Shown: positions 43,464 through 52,083 of the stretch, piece after piece
Layout of the letters: the number at the start of each line of letters is the position of its first letter
Position numbering within the stretch: the first letter of the stretch is position 1
Assembly (NCBI RefSeq): GCF_020181355.1
Contig: NZ_CP084004.1
Location: 930,001-994,000, forward strand
Reading direction: 5' to 3'
Source of the DNA: Collinsella aerofaciens
GTDB lineage: Bacteria; Actinomycetota; Coriobacteriia; Coriobacteriales; Coriobacteriaceae
Length of the DNA stretch: 64,000 nt
Program-made: the position numbers and the translations under genes
Notes under the pieces: generated by a model
Databases searched by the model: none
What the model was told of the DNA's origin: nothing
The model's input: the letters and a program-made list of their open reading frames with translations, nothing else

Positions 43464-43512
43464 GTGTCTGTTGAGGCGTGAGCATATGGGGGGCGGGCAA
43501 GATCCAATTTGA

Positions 43513-44163
43513 TTAGACGCTCAGATCGTGAGACGCCTGGAACCAAACGATGACTCCCAGAATCCTAATTCGGCGTTTGTCCAGCACAATATCCGGTTCC
43601 GATGTGCGATATGAGTGGGATGAGAGCATCACGGTGTTTGTGCCGGTGCTATAACGCCGTATGACGATTCTCGAATTATCGGCCAAAGCGAGGACGGAGC
43701 ATCCGTTCCAGGGTTTCAGACTGGGATCCACGAGGAGATGAGATCCAATCGGATAGCATTTGGACATGGCGGACGTGTCCATTTGAACAAAGAAGCACCC
43801 GCGATGTTTCTTGAATACGGATGAGGGAAGCGCGGTTGTTCCGGTTTGTTTAAGTCCCGTTCTGCCTCCATTCATCTGGATTTTAAATACATCGCAAAGG
43901 GAATCAGTAATAACTTCTCTGGATTCCCCCTTCCGCTCCTCGTGGTCGAGCCTTGCGGCTAGCCCTGCGGTTTCAGATGTGAGGTCATCGAGCTGCAGGT
44001 TAAATTTCGATACTATCTTGAGCAACGTTGAGCGGCGGATTGCATAGCGGTCCTTTTCCCAGCGGCATACCGTTTCTTTGGAGACGCCGATGAGTGCTGC
44101 GAACTCCTCCTGCGTTAGCTGGTCGCGCTTGCGAAGCGCCTTTATGTTTTGACCCGTTCCCAT
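43513..44163 (-). CDS. XRE-family regulator with S24/LexA-like C-terminal domain
   Basis: 216 residues. The N-terminal helix-turn-helix reads IKALRKRDQLTQEEFAALIG, then VSKETVCRWEKDRYAI. The C-terminal domain resembles S24 peptidase folds: CFFVQMDTSAMSKCYPIG with the possible nucleophile Ser, and NSRIVIRRY where the general-base Lys of LexA is expected. Arg replaces Lys, so self-cleavage is doubtful and the domain may only dimerise or bind a ligand. ATG 44163 lies one base after the stop of the arcA paralogue, so the two are co-translated. It probably controls the divergent arginine operon. Confidence 0.85.
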   Translation of the reverse strand: MGTGQNIKALRKRDQLTQEEFAALIGVSKETVCRWEKDRYAIRRSTLLKIVSKFNLQLDDLTSETAGLAARLDHEERKGESREVITDSLCDVFKIQMNGGRTGLKQTGTTALPSSVFKKHRGCFFVQMDTSAMSKCYPIGSHLLVDPSLKPWNGCSVLALADNSRIVIRRYSTGTNTVMLSSHSYRTSEPDIVLDKRRIRILGVIVWFQASHDLSV

Positions 44164-44164
44164 G

Positions 44165-45415
44165 TTATGAAGCGCGGACGAGGGGAAGGCAGAGGCAGTT
44201 GGGACCGCCAAAGCCGTTTGTCAGCTCGAAGATAGAGATGGGGACAAGTTCAATACCTGCCTGCTCCAGCGCTTTGTTGGTTTCGGCGTTTTCTTCGTAA
44301 ACGCAGACCTTGCCGGGCTCCAAACAAAGGGTGCTTGTGGCATTGTTGGACCTTTCGACCTCTGCCGCTCCGGGATTTGAGCCACCGCAAGGGATAAATT
44401 GCAGCGAATTTGAGCCCAAGGCCAATCTCAACGCTTCTTTCAGTCCGCCTTCGACATGGCTCGCCCGGGTTGTCCTTTCCGATCTGCCCCGTGTGATGCG
44501 GTAGACCCGCGCTTGGTCGAGAAGTTCACGGGCAACGAGGAATGTCTCGTAGCCAACGCGAGTGAAATATGTGTCGAGATGAATGCAGAGGTCATCGTAG
44601 GGGACCTGAATGGCCCATACGGACTCAATAGTCGAGTTCTCATCCCAGAGCAAGTTATTCGCTAGAGTGTCTATCGCCGCCGGCTCGGTTCGCTGGGAGA
44701 TTCCAACGGCTACGTTTTCGCTGTTGAGGTTGTGCAGGTCGCCGCCTTCAATGTGGAAAGTCGATTCATGCTTGAAGAACTGGGGAGTCTCGCGGAAATC
44801 CGGGTGATACGTAAAAATCGTTTTATAGGCGATAACCTCACGGTTGCGCTCTGGCCAGTACATATGGTTGAGCGTGACACCTTCGCCGATGACGCTTGCC
44901 GGATCGCGAGTGAACCACATGGTGTTAAGGGGGCTTACGAGAAGGTCGTCAGGCGAGTATGCATCGCCCGTCAGCTTTGCGAGGCTGAATACCTCCTTAT
45001 CCGTATCGAAGACCTGGGAGTAGCGGATGCCATTGACCGCTGCTTGAGCCAGAGCACGGGGGCCTTCGATGCGCTCGAGATACACGCGAATGGCAGATTC
45101 GAGCTCAATGCCTCGCGCGCCGCATTCTGAAATGTAGCTATCGATAAAAGAGTGACGCGCCCGCTCTGTCGCATCAAGGGCTTCGGCAAGAAGGTTTTCA
45201 AGATAGAGAATCTCTACCCCTTCGTGCTCGAGTATTGCCGAGTAAGCATGATGCTCCCTAAGAGCCTTTTCAAGATCAAACGAGTTGCTAGAAGGGCGCA
45301 GCGTAAAGACTTGATTGAACTGCCCGTCGGGGTAGTTGCACGTTTCGGGGCCGGGACAGTGCAGGAGGACCTTTTTTAGCTTTCCTATTTCGTTTTGAAC
45401 ATGCAATGCGGACAT
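44165..45415 (-). CDS. Divergent arginine deiminase paralogue
   Basis: 416 residues with the ADI fold: LKKVLLHCPG near the start, MWFTRDPASVI, FHIEGGDLHNLN (catalytic His/Glu region) and the C-terminal Cys in GGPNCLCLPL. Typical enzymes have GRGGPRCMSMP there, as the second copy at 47171 nearly does, so substitutions of the RGRGGPR segment could alter substrate or activity. Catalysed reaction, if active: arginine to citrulline and ammonia. ATG 45415 has GAGG at 4 bases. It is divergent from the yfcC-arcA-argF-arcC operon and coupled to an XRE regulator gene. Confidence 0.85.
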   Translation of the reverse strand: MSALHVQNEIGKLKKVLLHCPGPETCNYPDGQFNQVFTLRPSSNSFDLEKALREHHAYSAILEHEGVEILYLENLLAEALDATERARHSFIDSYISECGARGIELESAIRVYLERIEGPRALAQAAVNGIRYSQVFDTDKEVFSLAKLTGDAYSPDDLLVSPLNTMWFTRDPASVIGEGVTLNHMYWPERNREVIAYKTIFTYHPDFRETPQFFKHESTFHIEGGDLHNLNSENVAVGISQRTEPAAIDTLANNLLWDENSTIESVWAIQVPYDDLCIHLDTYFTRVGYETFLVARELLDQARVYRITRGRSERTTRASHVEGGLKEALRLALGSNSLQFIPCGGSNPGAAEVERSNNATSTLCLEPGKVCVYEENAETNKALEQAGIELVPISIFELTNGFGGPNCLCLPLVRAS

Positions 45416-45480
45416 GTGACCTCGCTTTGGCGGTGAGTATTTATTGCTTCCATAGTGGCACATTACGAGTTTGTTTCAAT

Positions 45481-45581
45481 TTACATCATATTTGTCACAG
45501 GCGAATGGCACGAACCGGTTTAGTAATTGACGCTAACCATCAACTTGTAAAGATAATTGACAAATTACATCAATCTGTAAT
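45481..45581. promoter_or_regulatory. Divergent promoter/operator region of the arginine genes
   Basis: TTACATCA occurs at 45481-45488 and 45565-45572. The second lies in a palindrome ATTACATCAATCTGTAAT (45564-45581). The region is AT-rich and lies between the two divergently read arginine units, with starts at 45415 and 45693. These are likely sites for the co-encoded XRE regulator or for an ArgR/Crp-type factor. Confidence 0.45.
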
Positions 45582-45692
45582 CCGTTTACGGGTCGATGCC
45601 CTTCGTTGGCGGGCGCTGGGGCGGAAGGGTGCTTTGCGCGATGACACAATGGCTTTGCCGGCAACGAATAACCCCTGAATTAAGGAGGAGAG

Positions 45693-47129
45693 ATGGCAGA
45701 GACAGAAAAGAAGCGTGCCTTTCGAGTCCCGCACGTATACACCATCATTCTCGTCTTGATGGCCGTATTTGCCGTTTTGACCTGGGTCGTGCCTTCGGGT
45801 TCGTTTGAACGCCAGGAGGTTAACGGCCGCGAGGTAACAGTTTCGGGCACCTATGCGCCTGTCGATAAGGTCTATACGGACGAGGACGGCAACGAGGTTG
45901 ATCTTCGCCAAGGTGTCTTCGAAGTGCTTGAGGCTCCTGCGATCGGTATCCAGCAAGCGGTCGAGGTCGTTGCGTTCATTTTGATTGTGGGAGGTTCCTT
46001 CCAGGTCATCACGGCGACCGGAGCCATCACGAGCGGCGTTGCTCGAGTGGTGAAGAAGTTCAAGAGCAAGGACGTCCTCATCATCCCGATCCTAATGGTG
46101 CTCTTTGCCTTGGGTGGCAGCACCTTTGGTATGGCAGAGGAAACGCTTCCGTTCTTTGCGATTCTTATGCCGATCATGATGGCCATGGGCTTCGACTCAA
46201 TTACGGCGTTCATGACGGTGTTTGTGGGCGCCCGTATCGGATACATCGCATCTACCGTCAATCCGTTTAACGTTCTGATTTCTCAGGGCATCCTCGGCAT
46301 CCAAGGCAACCCTCAGCTTTGGCTGCGCACTATCGCCCTTGTCGTGCTTACTGCGGTTGGCGTCGCATGGGTTGTAATGTATGCCCTCAAGGTTAAGAAA
46401 AACCCCGAAGCATCCCCCGCTTTCCACGATGATATCGAGAAGCGAAAAGAGTTTGGCGCGGACGAGAATCTCCTCGATAGCGAGTTCACCGCTAGGCAAA
46501 AAGCCGTCATGGTTATTTTCGTGCTTGGACTTGGCGCTATCATTTGGGGCCTGGTAGCCCAGGGCTGGTACATGAACGAAATCTCTGCGATTTTCTTGGC
46601 CATGGCCCTTCTTTCGGGTGTTGTTTCCGGGATGAATGAGAAGGAAATCGCCGGCGAGTTCGTTAAGGGAATTGCAGACTTCGCGTTCTCTGCCATCGTT
46701 GTTGGACTTGCCCGCGGAATCCTCGTAATCGCCAATGACGGCCTCATCATCGATACGATTCTCAATACGCTCGCCACGGCTCTCACTGGAGTTCCAGCCG
46801 TTATCTTTACGAGCATCCTCTATGTCGTGGATAACCTTCTGTCGATCCTCGTTCCGAGCTCCTCGGGCATCGCTGCTCTTACGATTCCCATTTTCGGCCC
46901 GCTTGTTGAGCTGATGGGCTTAAACCCCGAGGCTGCAGTTACTGGTCTTTCCATGGGCAGCGCGGCCATGTCTCTCATTTCGCCAACAAGCGCGATGCTC
47001 GTTGCCGGTCTTGGCGTCTGCAAGATTCCGCTTGGCCAGTGGTGGAAGGTCGCTTGGAAATTCTTCCTGGTCGTAAGCGTTATCTGCATGGCATTCACTG
47101 CGGTTTCGGGTCTTATCCCCCTGCCGTAA
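45693..47129 (+). CDS. YfcC-family carrier (probable arginine/ornithine antiporter)
   Basis: 478 residues and about 12 helices. Signatures of the YfcC/DcuC-like family are HVYTIILVLMAVFAVLTWVVPSG at the start, STFGMAEETLPFFAILMPIM, GARIGYIASTVNPFNVLIS and DNLLSILVPSSSGIAALTIP. Family members next to arc genes (ArcD2-like) exchange arginine for ornithine or take up citrulline/peptides; the substrate here is inferred from its position before arcA and argF. ATG 45693 is preceded by AAGGAGGAG. It is the first gene of the plus-strand operon. Confidence 0.88.
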   Translation: MAETEKKRAFRVPHVYTIILVLMAVFAVLTWVVPSGSFERQEVNGREVTVSGTYAPVDKVYTDEDGNEVDLRQGVFEVLEAPAIGIQQAVEVVAFILIVGGSFQVITATGAITSGVARVVKKFKSKDVLIIPILMVLFALGGSTFGMAEETLPFFAILMPIMMAMGFDSITAFMTVFVGARIGYIASTVNPFNVLISQGILGIQGNPQLWLRTIALVVLTAVGVAWVVMYALKVKKNPEASPAFHDDIEKRKEFGADENLLDSEFTARQKAVMVIFVLGLGAIIWGLVAQGWYMNEISAIFLAMALLSGVVSGMNEKEIAGEFVKGIADFAFSAIVVGLARGILVIANDGLIIDTILNTLATALTGVPAVIFTSILYVVDNLLSILVPSSSGIAALTIPIFGPLVELMGLNPEAAVTGLSMGSAAMSLISPTSAMLVAGLGVCKIPLGQWWKVAWKFFLVVSVICMAFTAVSGLIPLP

Positions 47130-47170
47130 AAGCAAACCCCATATACAAGTTGTGAGAAAGAAGGATAGAG

Positions 47171-48415
47171 ATGAACAAAGGTCTGAACGTTCATAGCGAG
47201 ATTGGCGCCCTTAAGAAGGTGTGCGTCCATCGCCCCGGTATGGATCTTGTAAACATGAAGGCGGAGGATTTCGACCGCGTCTGGATTCATGACGCGTTCT
47301 ATTTGGACTATGCCCAGAAGGAGCACGATCAGTTTACCGACCTTCTTCGCGGCGCTGGTGCCGAGGTCGTCTATATGGAAGACCTGGTTGCCGAGACGTT
47401 CGATAAGGTCGAGGGCGCGCGTGCTCAGTTCATGGGAAAGTTCATGGATGAGTCGGGTATCAAGAACGCTGCTCTTCGCCAGGCGGTTGTCGAGAAGCTC
47501 GATTCCATCAAGGACAACAAGGAGTTTGTCCTTACGGCTATGGGCGGACTGTATGTACGCGACCTCGAGATCCCGCATGTCGGCGGCTCTCTTGCCAGCC
47601 TGGACGGCGACGAGCTGAAGGGCGACGACATGGTTCTCTTCCCCATGCCCGCCTCGTATTTCTCCCGTGACCCCTTGGCCGTCGTGGGCAAGGGCGCTAC
47701 CATGAACCGCATGTACTGGAATCAGCGCAACCGCGAGGTAATCTTCTACGAAACGGTGCTCCGCAACCATCCCGATTACGCCGGTAGCCCCATCTGGTAC
47801 GACCACAACAGCGAGTGGCATATTGAGGGCGGTGATATTCTCAACATCAACGCCAAGACGCTCGCCATAGGTATTTCCGAGCGTACCCAGACTGCGGCCA
47901 TCGATGAGCTCGCCAAGAATATGTTCTGGGGTTCTGATGAGGCCGAAATCGAGAACATCTATGCCATCAAGATTCCGCACGGCTATGCCTACATGCATCT
48001 CGACACCGTTTGCACGCAGGTCGATCGTGATAAGTTCACGGTTTACCCCGGCATCTACCAGACGCTTCGTGCCTACCGCCTGACCAAGGGCGATACGGAG
48101 GGGGAGGTACGTATCGAGGAACTCGAGGGCACCCTGCAGCATATCCTCGAGCTTGCGACGGGTATGGACCACATCACCATGATTGAGTGCGGTGGTGGCG
48201 ACCCGATCGAGGCTTCTCGTGAGCAGTGGAACGATGGTTCCAACACTCTTGCGGTCGCGCCGGGCAAGGTCTGCGTATATGAGCGCAACGTTGTCACCAA
48301 CGATGCCCTTTACAAGGCCGGCGTCGAGCTGCTCGTCGCCCCCTCCGAGGAGCTTTCTCGCGGCCGCGGCGGCCCGCGCTGCATGACCATGCCGTTCTGG
48401 CGTGAGGAAATCTAA
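47171..48415 (+). CDS. arcA: Arginine deiminase
   Basis: 414 residues with canonical ADI features: LKKVCVHRPG, YFSRDPLAVVGKGATMNRMYW, EWHIEGGDILNIN (His and Glu of the active site), ECGGGDPIEASREQW and the C-terminal catalytic Cys in LSRGRGGPRCMTMPFWRE. It hydrolyses arginine to citrulline and ammonia, the first step of the pathway. AAGAAGGA precedes ATG 47171. It lies 41 bases after the carrier gene and before argF. Confidence 0.97.
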   Translation: MNKGLNVHSEIGALKKVCVHRPGMDLVNMKAEDFDRVWIHDAFYLDYAQKEHDQFTDLLRGAGAEVVYMEDLVAETFDKVEGARAQFMGKFMDESGIKNAALRQAVVEKLDSIKDNKEFVLTAMGGLYVRDLEIPHVGGSLASLDGDELKGDDMVLFPMPASYFSRDPLAVVGKGATMNRMYWNQRNREVIFYETVLRNHPDYAGSPIWYDHNSEWHIEGGDILNINAKTLAIGISERTQTAAIDELAKNMFWGSDEAEIENIYAIKIPHGYAYMHLDTVCTQVDRDKFTVYPGIYQTLRAYRLTKGDTEGEVRIEELEGTLQHILELATGMDHITMIECGGGDPIEASREQWNDGSNTLAVAPGKVCVYERNVVTNDALYKAGVELLVAPSEELSRGRGGPRCMTMPFWREEI

Positions 48416-48499
48416 CCAACGCTAGCGTATCTGGGCGGCGTTCGCATCCGCGTCGCCCATCCCTTCTTGTTTGTCCCAACAATCGAAAGGACTCAAATC

Positions 48500-49507
48500 A
48501 TGTCTCTGAATATTTCTGGTCGAAGCGTTCTCACCCTGCTTGACTTCACGTCCGAGGAAATCGAGTACATGCTCGATCTGGCTAAAAACTTTAAGGATAT
48601 GAAGCGCGCCGGTTATCCGCACCGCTTTCTCGAGGGCAAGAACATTGTTCTGCTGTTTGAGAAGACCTCTACGCGCACACGCTGCGCCTTCGAGGTCGGC
48701 GGTATGGACCTGGGCATGGGCGTAACCTACCTCGACCCCGGCTCGTCGCAGATGGGCAAGAAAGAGTCCATCGAGGATACCGCCCGCGTGCTCGGTCGCA
48801 TGTATGACGGTATTGAGTATCGCGGCTCCGACCAGTCGATCGTCGAGGAGCTTGCCGCCAAGGCCGGCGTTCCCGTCTGGAACGGTCTGACCAATGAGTA
48901 CCATCCCACCCAGGCCCTTGCCGACATTCTTACCATGCGTGAGGAGTTTGGCGACACGCGCGGCATGAAGCTCACTTACATGGGCAAGGAGCAGGGCAAT
49001 GTAAGTGACTCCCTTATGGTCATCTGTGCCAAACTGGGCATCAACTTCTGCTCCTGCGGGCCCAAGGGCGACGTCGAGGGCGCTACGCATTTTGACCCCG
49101 AGCTTCTTGAGCGCTGCCAGGAGATCGCCGCTCAGAATGGCTGCACGATCCAGCTCACTGAGGATATCGATGAGGGCGTCAAGGATGCAGACGTGATCTA
49201 TACGGACGTTTGGGTCGGTATGGGCCAGGCTGAGGAGCTGTGGAAGAGCCGAATCGATCTTCTCTCTCCCTATCGAGTAACGCCCGAGGTCATGGCCAAG
49301 GCAAACCCCGGCGCCATCTTTATGCACTGCCTGCCGAGCTTCCACGACACGCAGACCACCATCGGCGCCGAGATTGCCGAGAAGTTCGGCGTGACCGAGA
49401 TGGAGGTTTCCGACGAGGTCTTTGAGAGCGCGCAGTCTCGCGTGTTCCAGGAGGCCGAGAACCGCATGCATACCATTAAGGCCATGATGTACGCGACGCT
49501 TCGCTAG
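48500..49507 (+). CDS. argF: Ornithine carbamoyltransferase (catabolic)
   Basis: 335 residues. Carbamoyl-phosphate site [13 protein letters not shown], ornithine-site region [25 protein letters not shown] and the late motif [12 protein letters not shown] (Ser where Ala is usual after HCLP). In this operon it should split citrulline into ornithine and carbamoyl phosphate. ATG 48500 has GAAAGGA upstream; an in-frame start at 48467 lacks a site. It is between arcA and arcC copy 2. Confidence 0.96.
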   Translation: MSLNISGRSVLTLLDFTSEEIEYMLDLAKNFKDMKRAGYPHRFLEGKNIVLLFEKTSTRTRCAFEVGGMDLGMGVTYLDPGSSQMGKKESIEDTARVLGRMYDGIEYRGSDQSIVEELAAKAGVPVWNGLTNEYHPTQALADILTMREEFGDTRGMKLTYMGKEQGNVSDSLMVICAKLGINFCSCGPKGDVEGATHFDPELLERCQEIAAQNGCTIQLTEDIDEGVKDADVIYTDVWVGMGQAEELWKSRIDLLSPYRVTPEVMAKANPGAIFMHCLPSFHDTQTTIGAEIAEKFGVTEMEVSDEVFESAQSRVFQEAENRMHTIKAMMYATLR

Positions 49508-49530
49508 TAGCTGGGAAGTGAACGAATACT

Positions 49531-50493
49531 ATGAGTAAACCGTACGGTAAGCCCGATCGTATTGTCGTCGCCCTCGGCGGCAACGCCCTCGGCAACAACC
49601 CCGTCGAGCAGATCGAGGCCGTGAGCAACACCGCCCACGCTCTCCTCGGTCTTATCGAGCAGGGTAACGAGATCATCATCACCCACGGCAACGGCCCGCA
49701 GGTCGGCATGATCCAGAACGCCTTCGCCGCCGCCCACGACGCCATCGGCACCCCCGAGATGCCGCTGCCCGAGTGCGGCGCCATGTCCCAGGGCTACATC
49801 GGCTACCACCTGCAGCAGGGCATCGGCCGCGAGATGCACAAGCGCTACAAGCGCTGGCACGCCGCAACCGTCGTCACCCAGATCGAGTGCGACCCCGACG
49901 ACCCCGCGTTCAAGAACCCGACCAAGCCGATCGGCCCCTTCTACACCGAGGAGCAGGCCAAGGAGTTCATGGCCGAGGACCCCTCCAAGGTCTTCGTCGA
50001 GGATTCCGGCCGCGGCTGGCGCCGCGTCGTCGCCTCCCCCGATCCCAAGAAGATCGTCGAGGCCGACTCCATCCTCAACCTGCTCGACAACGAGTTCATC
50101 GTCATCGCCTGCGGTGGCGGCGGCATCCCCGTCGTCCGCGACTACGAGAACAAGGGCTGCTACAAGGGCGTTCCCGCCGTCATCGACAAGGACCTGGGCG
50201 GCGAGCTGCTGGCCGAGGACTGCGACGCCGACGTCCTGTTCCTGCTGACCGCCGTCGAGCACGTCGCCATCAACTTCGGCAAGCCCGACCAGGAGGAGCT
50301 CGAGGACATCACCGCCGACGAGGCCGAGCGCCTGGCCGACGAGGGCCAGTTCGGCAAGGGCTCCATGGAGCCCAAGGTCCGCGCCGCCATCAAGTTCGCC
50401 CGTTCCCGCAAGGGCCGCACCTGCATCATCGGCGCCCTGGACAAGGCCGCCGAGACCATGGCCGGCCTCTCCGGCACCCGCATCCACGAGTAG
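49531..50493 (+). CDS. arcC: Carbamate kinase, copy 2
   Basis: 320 residues, differing from copy 1 at only a few positions (for example MSKPYGKPDR here, MSKPLGKPDR there; QIEAV versus QIQAV). DNA identity stays very high through the coding sequence and the downstream terminator, up to GGGGCTTTTGCT. It makes ATP from carbamoyl phosphate. It is the last gene of the carrier-arcA-argF-arcC operon, 23 bases after argF. Confidence 0.96.
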   Translation: MSKPYGKPDRIVVALGGNALGNNPVEQIEAVSNTAHALLGLIEQGNEIIITHGNGPQVGMIQNAFAAAHDAIGTPEMPLPECGAMSQGYIGYHLQQGIGREMHKRYKRWHAATVVTQIECDPDDPAFKNPTKPIGPFYTEEQAKEFMAEDPSKVFVEDSGRGWRRVVASPDPKKIVEADSILNLLDNEFIVIACGGGGIPVVRDYENKGCYKGVPAVIDKDLGGELLAEDCDADVLFLLTAVEHVAINFGKPDQEELEDITADEAERLADEGQFGKGSMEPKVRAAIKFARSRKGRTCIIGALDKAAETMAGLSGTRIHE

Positions 50494-50515
50494 TCTCTAC
50501 TCTGTTGCCTCTCTC

Positions 50516-50575
50516 GTGGGCGCCAAGCAAAGCGCCCACAAACTAGCCTCTCTTCATGAGCCCCGCAGTCCGCTC
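50516..50575 (+). terminator. Terminator of arcC copy 2, split by an insertion sequence
   Basis: The first hairpin GTGGGCGC/GCGCCCAC is intact. The left arm AGCCCCGCAGTC lies at 50559-50570, and its right arm GACTGCGGGGCT now lies at 52029-52040, after the element. Transcripts from the arginine operon may therefore run into the transposase genes. Confidence 0.85.
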
Positions 50576-50622
50576 TGAACTGCCTCCCATTTCTTGGACA
50601 TGAGAAATGGGAGGCTTTCTTT

Positions 50623-51114
50623 ATGCGCGTTGATTTGAGAGTGAAGCATGATATCGAGGCCAGGAAGGCGGCCATAGGGCTCTTCGAGCTCGGGCACGGG
50701 TATAAATCTGCCGCGATTGCCCTTTCGCTTCCCGTGGAAGCCGTGAGAAGATGGCAGGAGATATACCGCGCATTCGGGAGCGAGGTGCTGCTGCGCATGG
50801 ACGGAAAGCAGGGCAGGTACACATACGAGCAGAAGGTCGCCGCCGCCTCCGCCGTCGTCGACGGCGGCATGACGAAGACCGAGGCGATGGCGGCGTTCGG
50901 CATAATGTCGATGTCGCCGCTCAAGAAGTGGTGCGCGCTATACCGCCGGGGCGGCGCGGAGGCCCTGCGCCCGAGGCCCAAGGGCCGGCCGAAGGGTTCC
51001 AAGGCGAGGCCGCGGACCCGCGAGGAGGAGCTCGAGGAGCGGTGCCGTAGGCTCGAGGCCGAGGTGGCCTACCTAAAAAAATTACGCGCCCTGGTCGAGA
51101 GGGACGGGCTCTGA
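50623..51114 (+). CDS. IS3-family transposase OrfA (copy 2)
   Basis: Identical in sequence to OrfA of copy 1 (163 residues): two helix-turn-helix segments, basic linker and C-terminal coiled coil. The slippery run A AAA AAA is at 51075-51081, followed by the orfA stop at 51112-51114. Confidence 0.92.
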   Translation: MRVDLRVKHDIEARKAAIGLFELGHGYKSAAIALSLPVEAVRRWQEIYRAFGSEVLLRMDGKQGRYTYEQKVAAASAVVDGGMTKTEAMAAFGIMSMSPLKKWCALYRRGGAEALRPRPKGRPKGSKARPRTREEELEERCRRLEAEVAYLKKLRALVERDGL

Positions 51115-51986
51115 CCAGGGCGAAGGCCGAAGCGGTCGCGGCCCTGCGCGCCGAGGGGCACGCGCTCGGGCACTTGCTCGCATGCGCCGAGCTCAAGCGG
51201 TCGACCTACTACTACGCCCTCGCGCACCCGCCGAGGCCCACGCGCCCCGAGCTCTGGGAGGCGGCCGCCGAGATCTTCTCGCGCACCGCCAACGGCTGCG
51301 GGCACCGGCAGATAGCGATGTGCCTCAGGGCGGAAGAGGGGACCGTGATAGCCGACAAGACCGTGCTCAAGATGATGCGCGAGATGGGGATTCGCTGCGG
51401 TATCAGACGCGAGACGGCCTACCACAGGTACAACTCGTACAGGGGCGTCGTCGGCAGGACGTTCGAGAACGTGATCGCGAGGGATTTCGACGCCGGGGCC
51501 CCGTGGCGGAAGCTGGGAACGGACGTCACCGAGTTCAAGGTGGCGGGCGGCAAGGCCTACTGGGCCCCGACGCTGGACTTCTGCACCAAGGAGATCGTGG
51601 CGAGCGACATATCGACCACGCCCGACATGGCCCAGCAGGTCAGGATGCTCGACGAGCTGCTGTCCAAGATCCCCGAGGGCGCCGCCCCGACCATGCACTC
51701 GGACCGGGGCTGGCAGTACCAGCACGCCTCGTACACATCCAGGCTCGAGGCCGCCGGCATCGTCCAGAGCATGTCCAGGAAGGCGAACTGCATCGACAAC
51801 GCCGCCACCGAGCAGCTCTTCGGCCACGTCAAGGACGAGTTCTACCGGGGCCGCGAGTGGGAGACGTTCGAGGATTTCAAACGCGACCTGGAGGAATACA
51901 TAGTCCACTGGAACACGAGCCGGAGGCAGGTAAGATTGAAGGGCCTGACCCCGGAGGAGTTCCGGAATCAGGCCCTCGCGGCCTAG
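51081..51986 (+). CDS. IS3-family transposase OrfB (copy 2)
   Basis: Catalytic part in the -1 frame after the slippery run; first in-frame ATG at 51174. DDE residues lie in LGTDVTEFK, MHSDRGWQYQH and ATEQLFGHVKDEF. It is identical to OrfB of copy 1. Confidence 0.92.
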   Translation: MTRPGREGRALTRAKAEAVAALRAEGHALGHLLACAELKRSTYYYALAHPPRPTRPELWEAAAEIFSRTANGCGHRQIAMCLRAEEGTVIADKTVLKMMREMGIRCGIRRETAYHRYNSYRGVVGRTFENVIARDFDAGAPWRKLGTDVTEFKVAGGKAYWAPTLDFCTKEIVASDISTTPDMAQQVRMLDELLSKIPEGAAPTMHSDRGWQYQHASYTSRLEAAGIVQSMSRKANCIDNAATEQLFGHVKDEFYRGREWETFEDFKRDLEEYIVHWNTSRRQVRLKGLTPEEFRNQALAA

Positions 51987-52052
51987 TCGCTATTTAGGGC
52001 GTCCAAGATTTGGGACGCAGTTCACTCCGACTGCGGGGCTTTTGCTATTCAC

Positions 52053-52083
52053 CTAGTCATTGGGGACGTTCTTAAATGACTAG
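52053..52083. repeat. Stop-codon hairpin with GGGGACGTTC loop, copy 3
   Basis: CTAGTCATT (52053-52061) pairs with AATGACTAG (52075-52083) around GGGGACGTTCTT. The stop codon of the minus-strand peptidase gene lies inside the stem. The loop motif is shared with the hairpins after both FHA copies, while the stem sequence differs. Confidence 0.7.

Larger units (their letters stand above)
50576..52024 (+). mobile_element. IS3-family insertion sequence, copy 2 (1449 bp)
   Basis: Ends TGAACTGC...GCAGTTCA. Target duplication CTC at 50573-50575 and 52025-52027. The site before insertion is visible after arcC copy 1, which shows that the element entered the loop of the terminator hairpin. Encoded proteins are identical to copy 1, in the opposite orientation 46 kb away. 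Confidence 0.96.
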
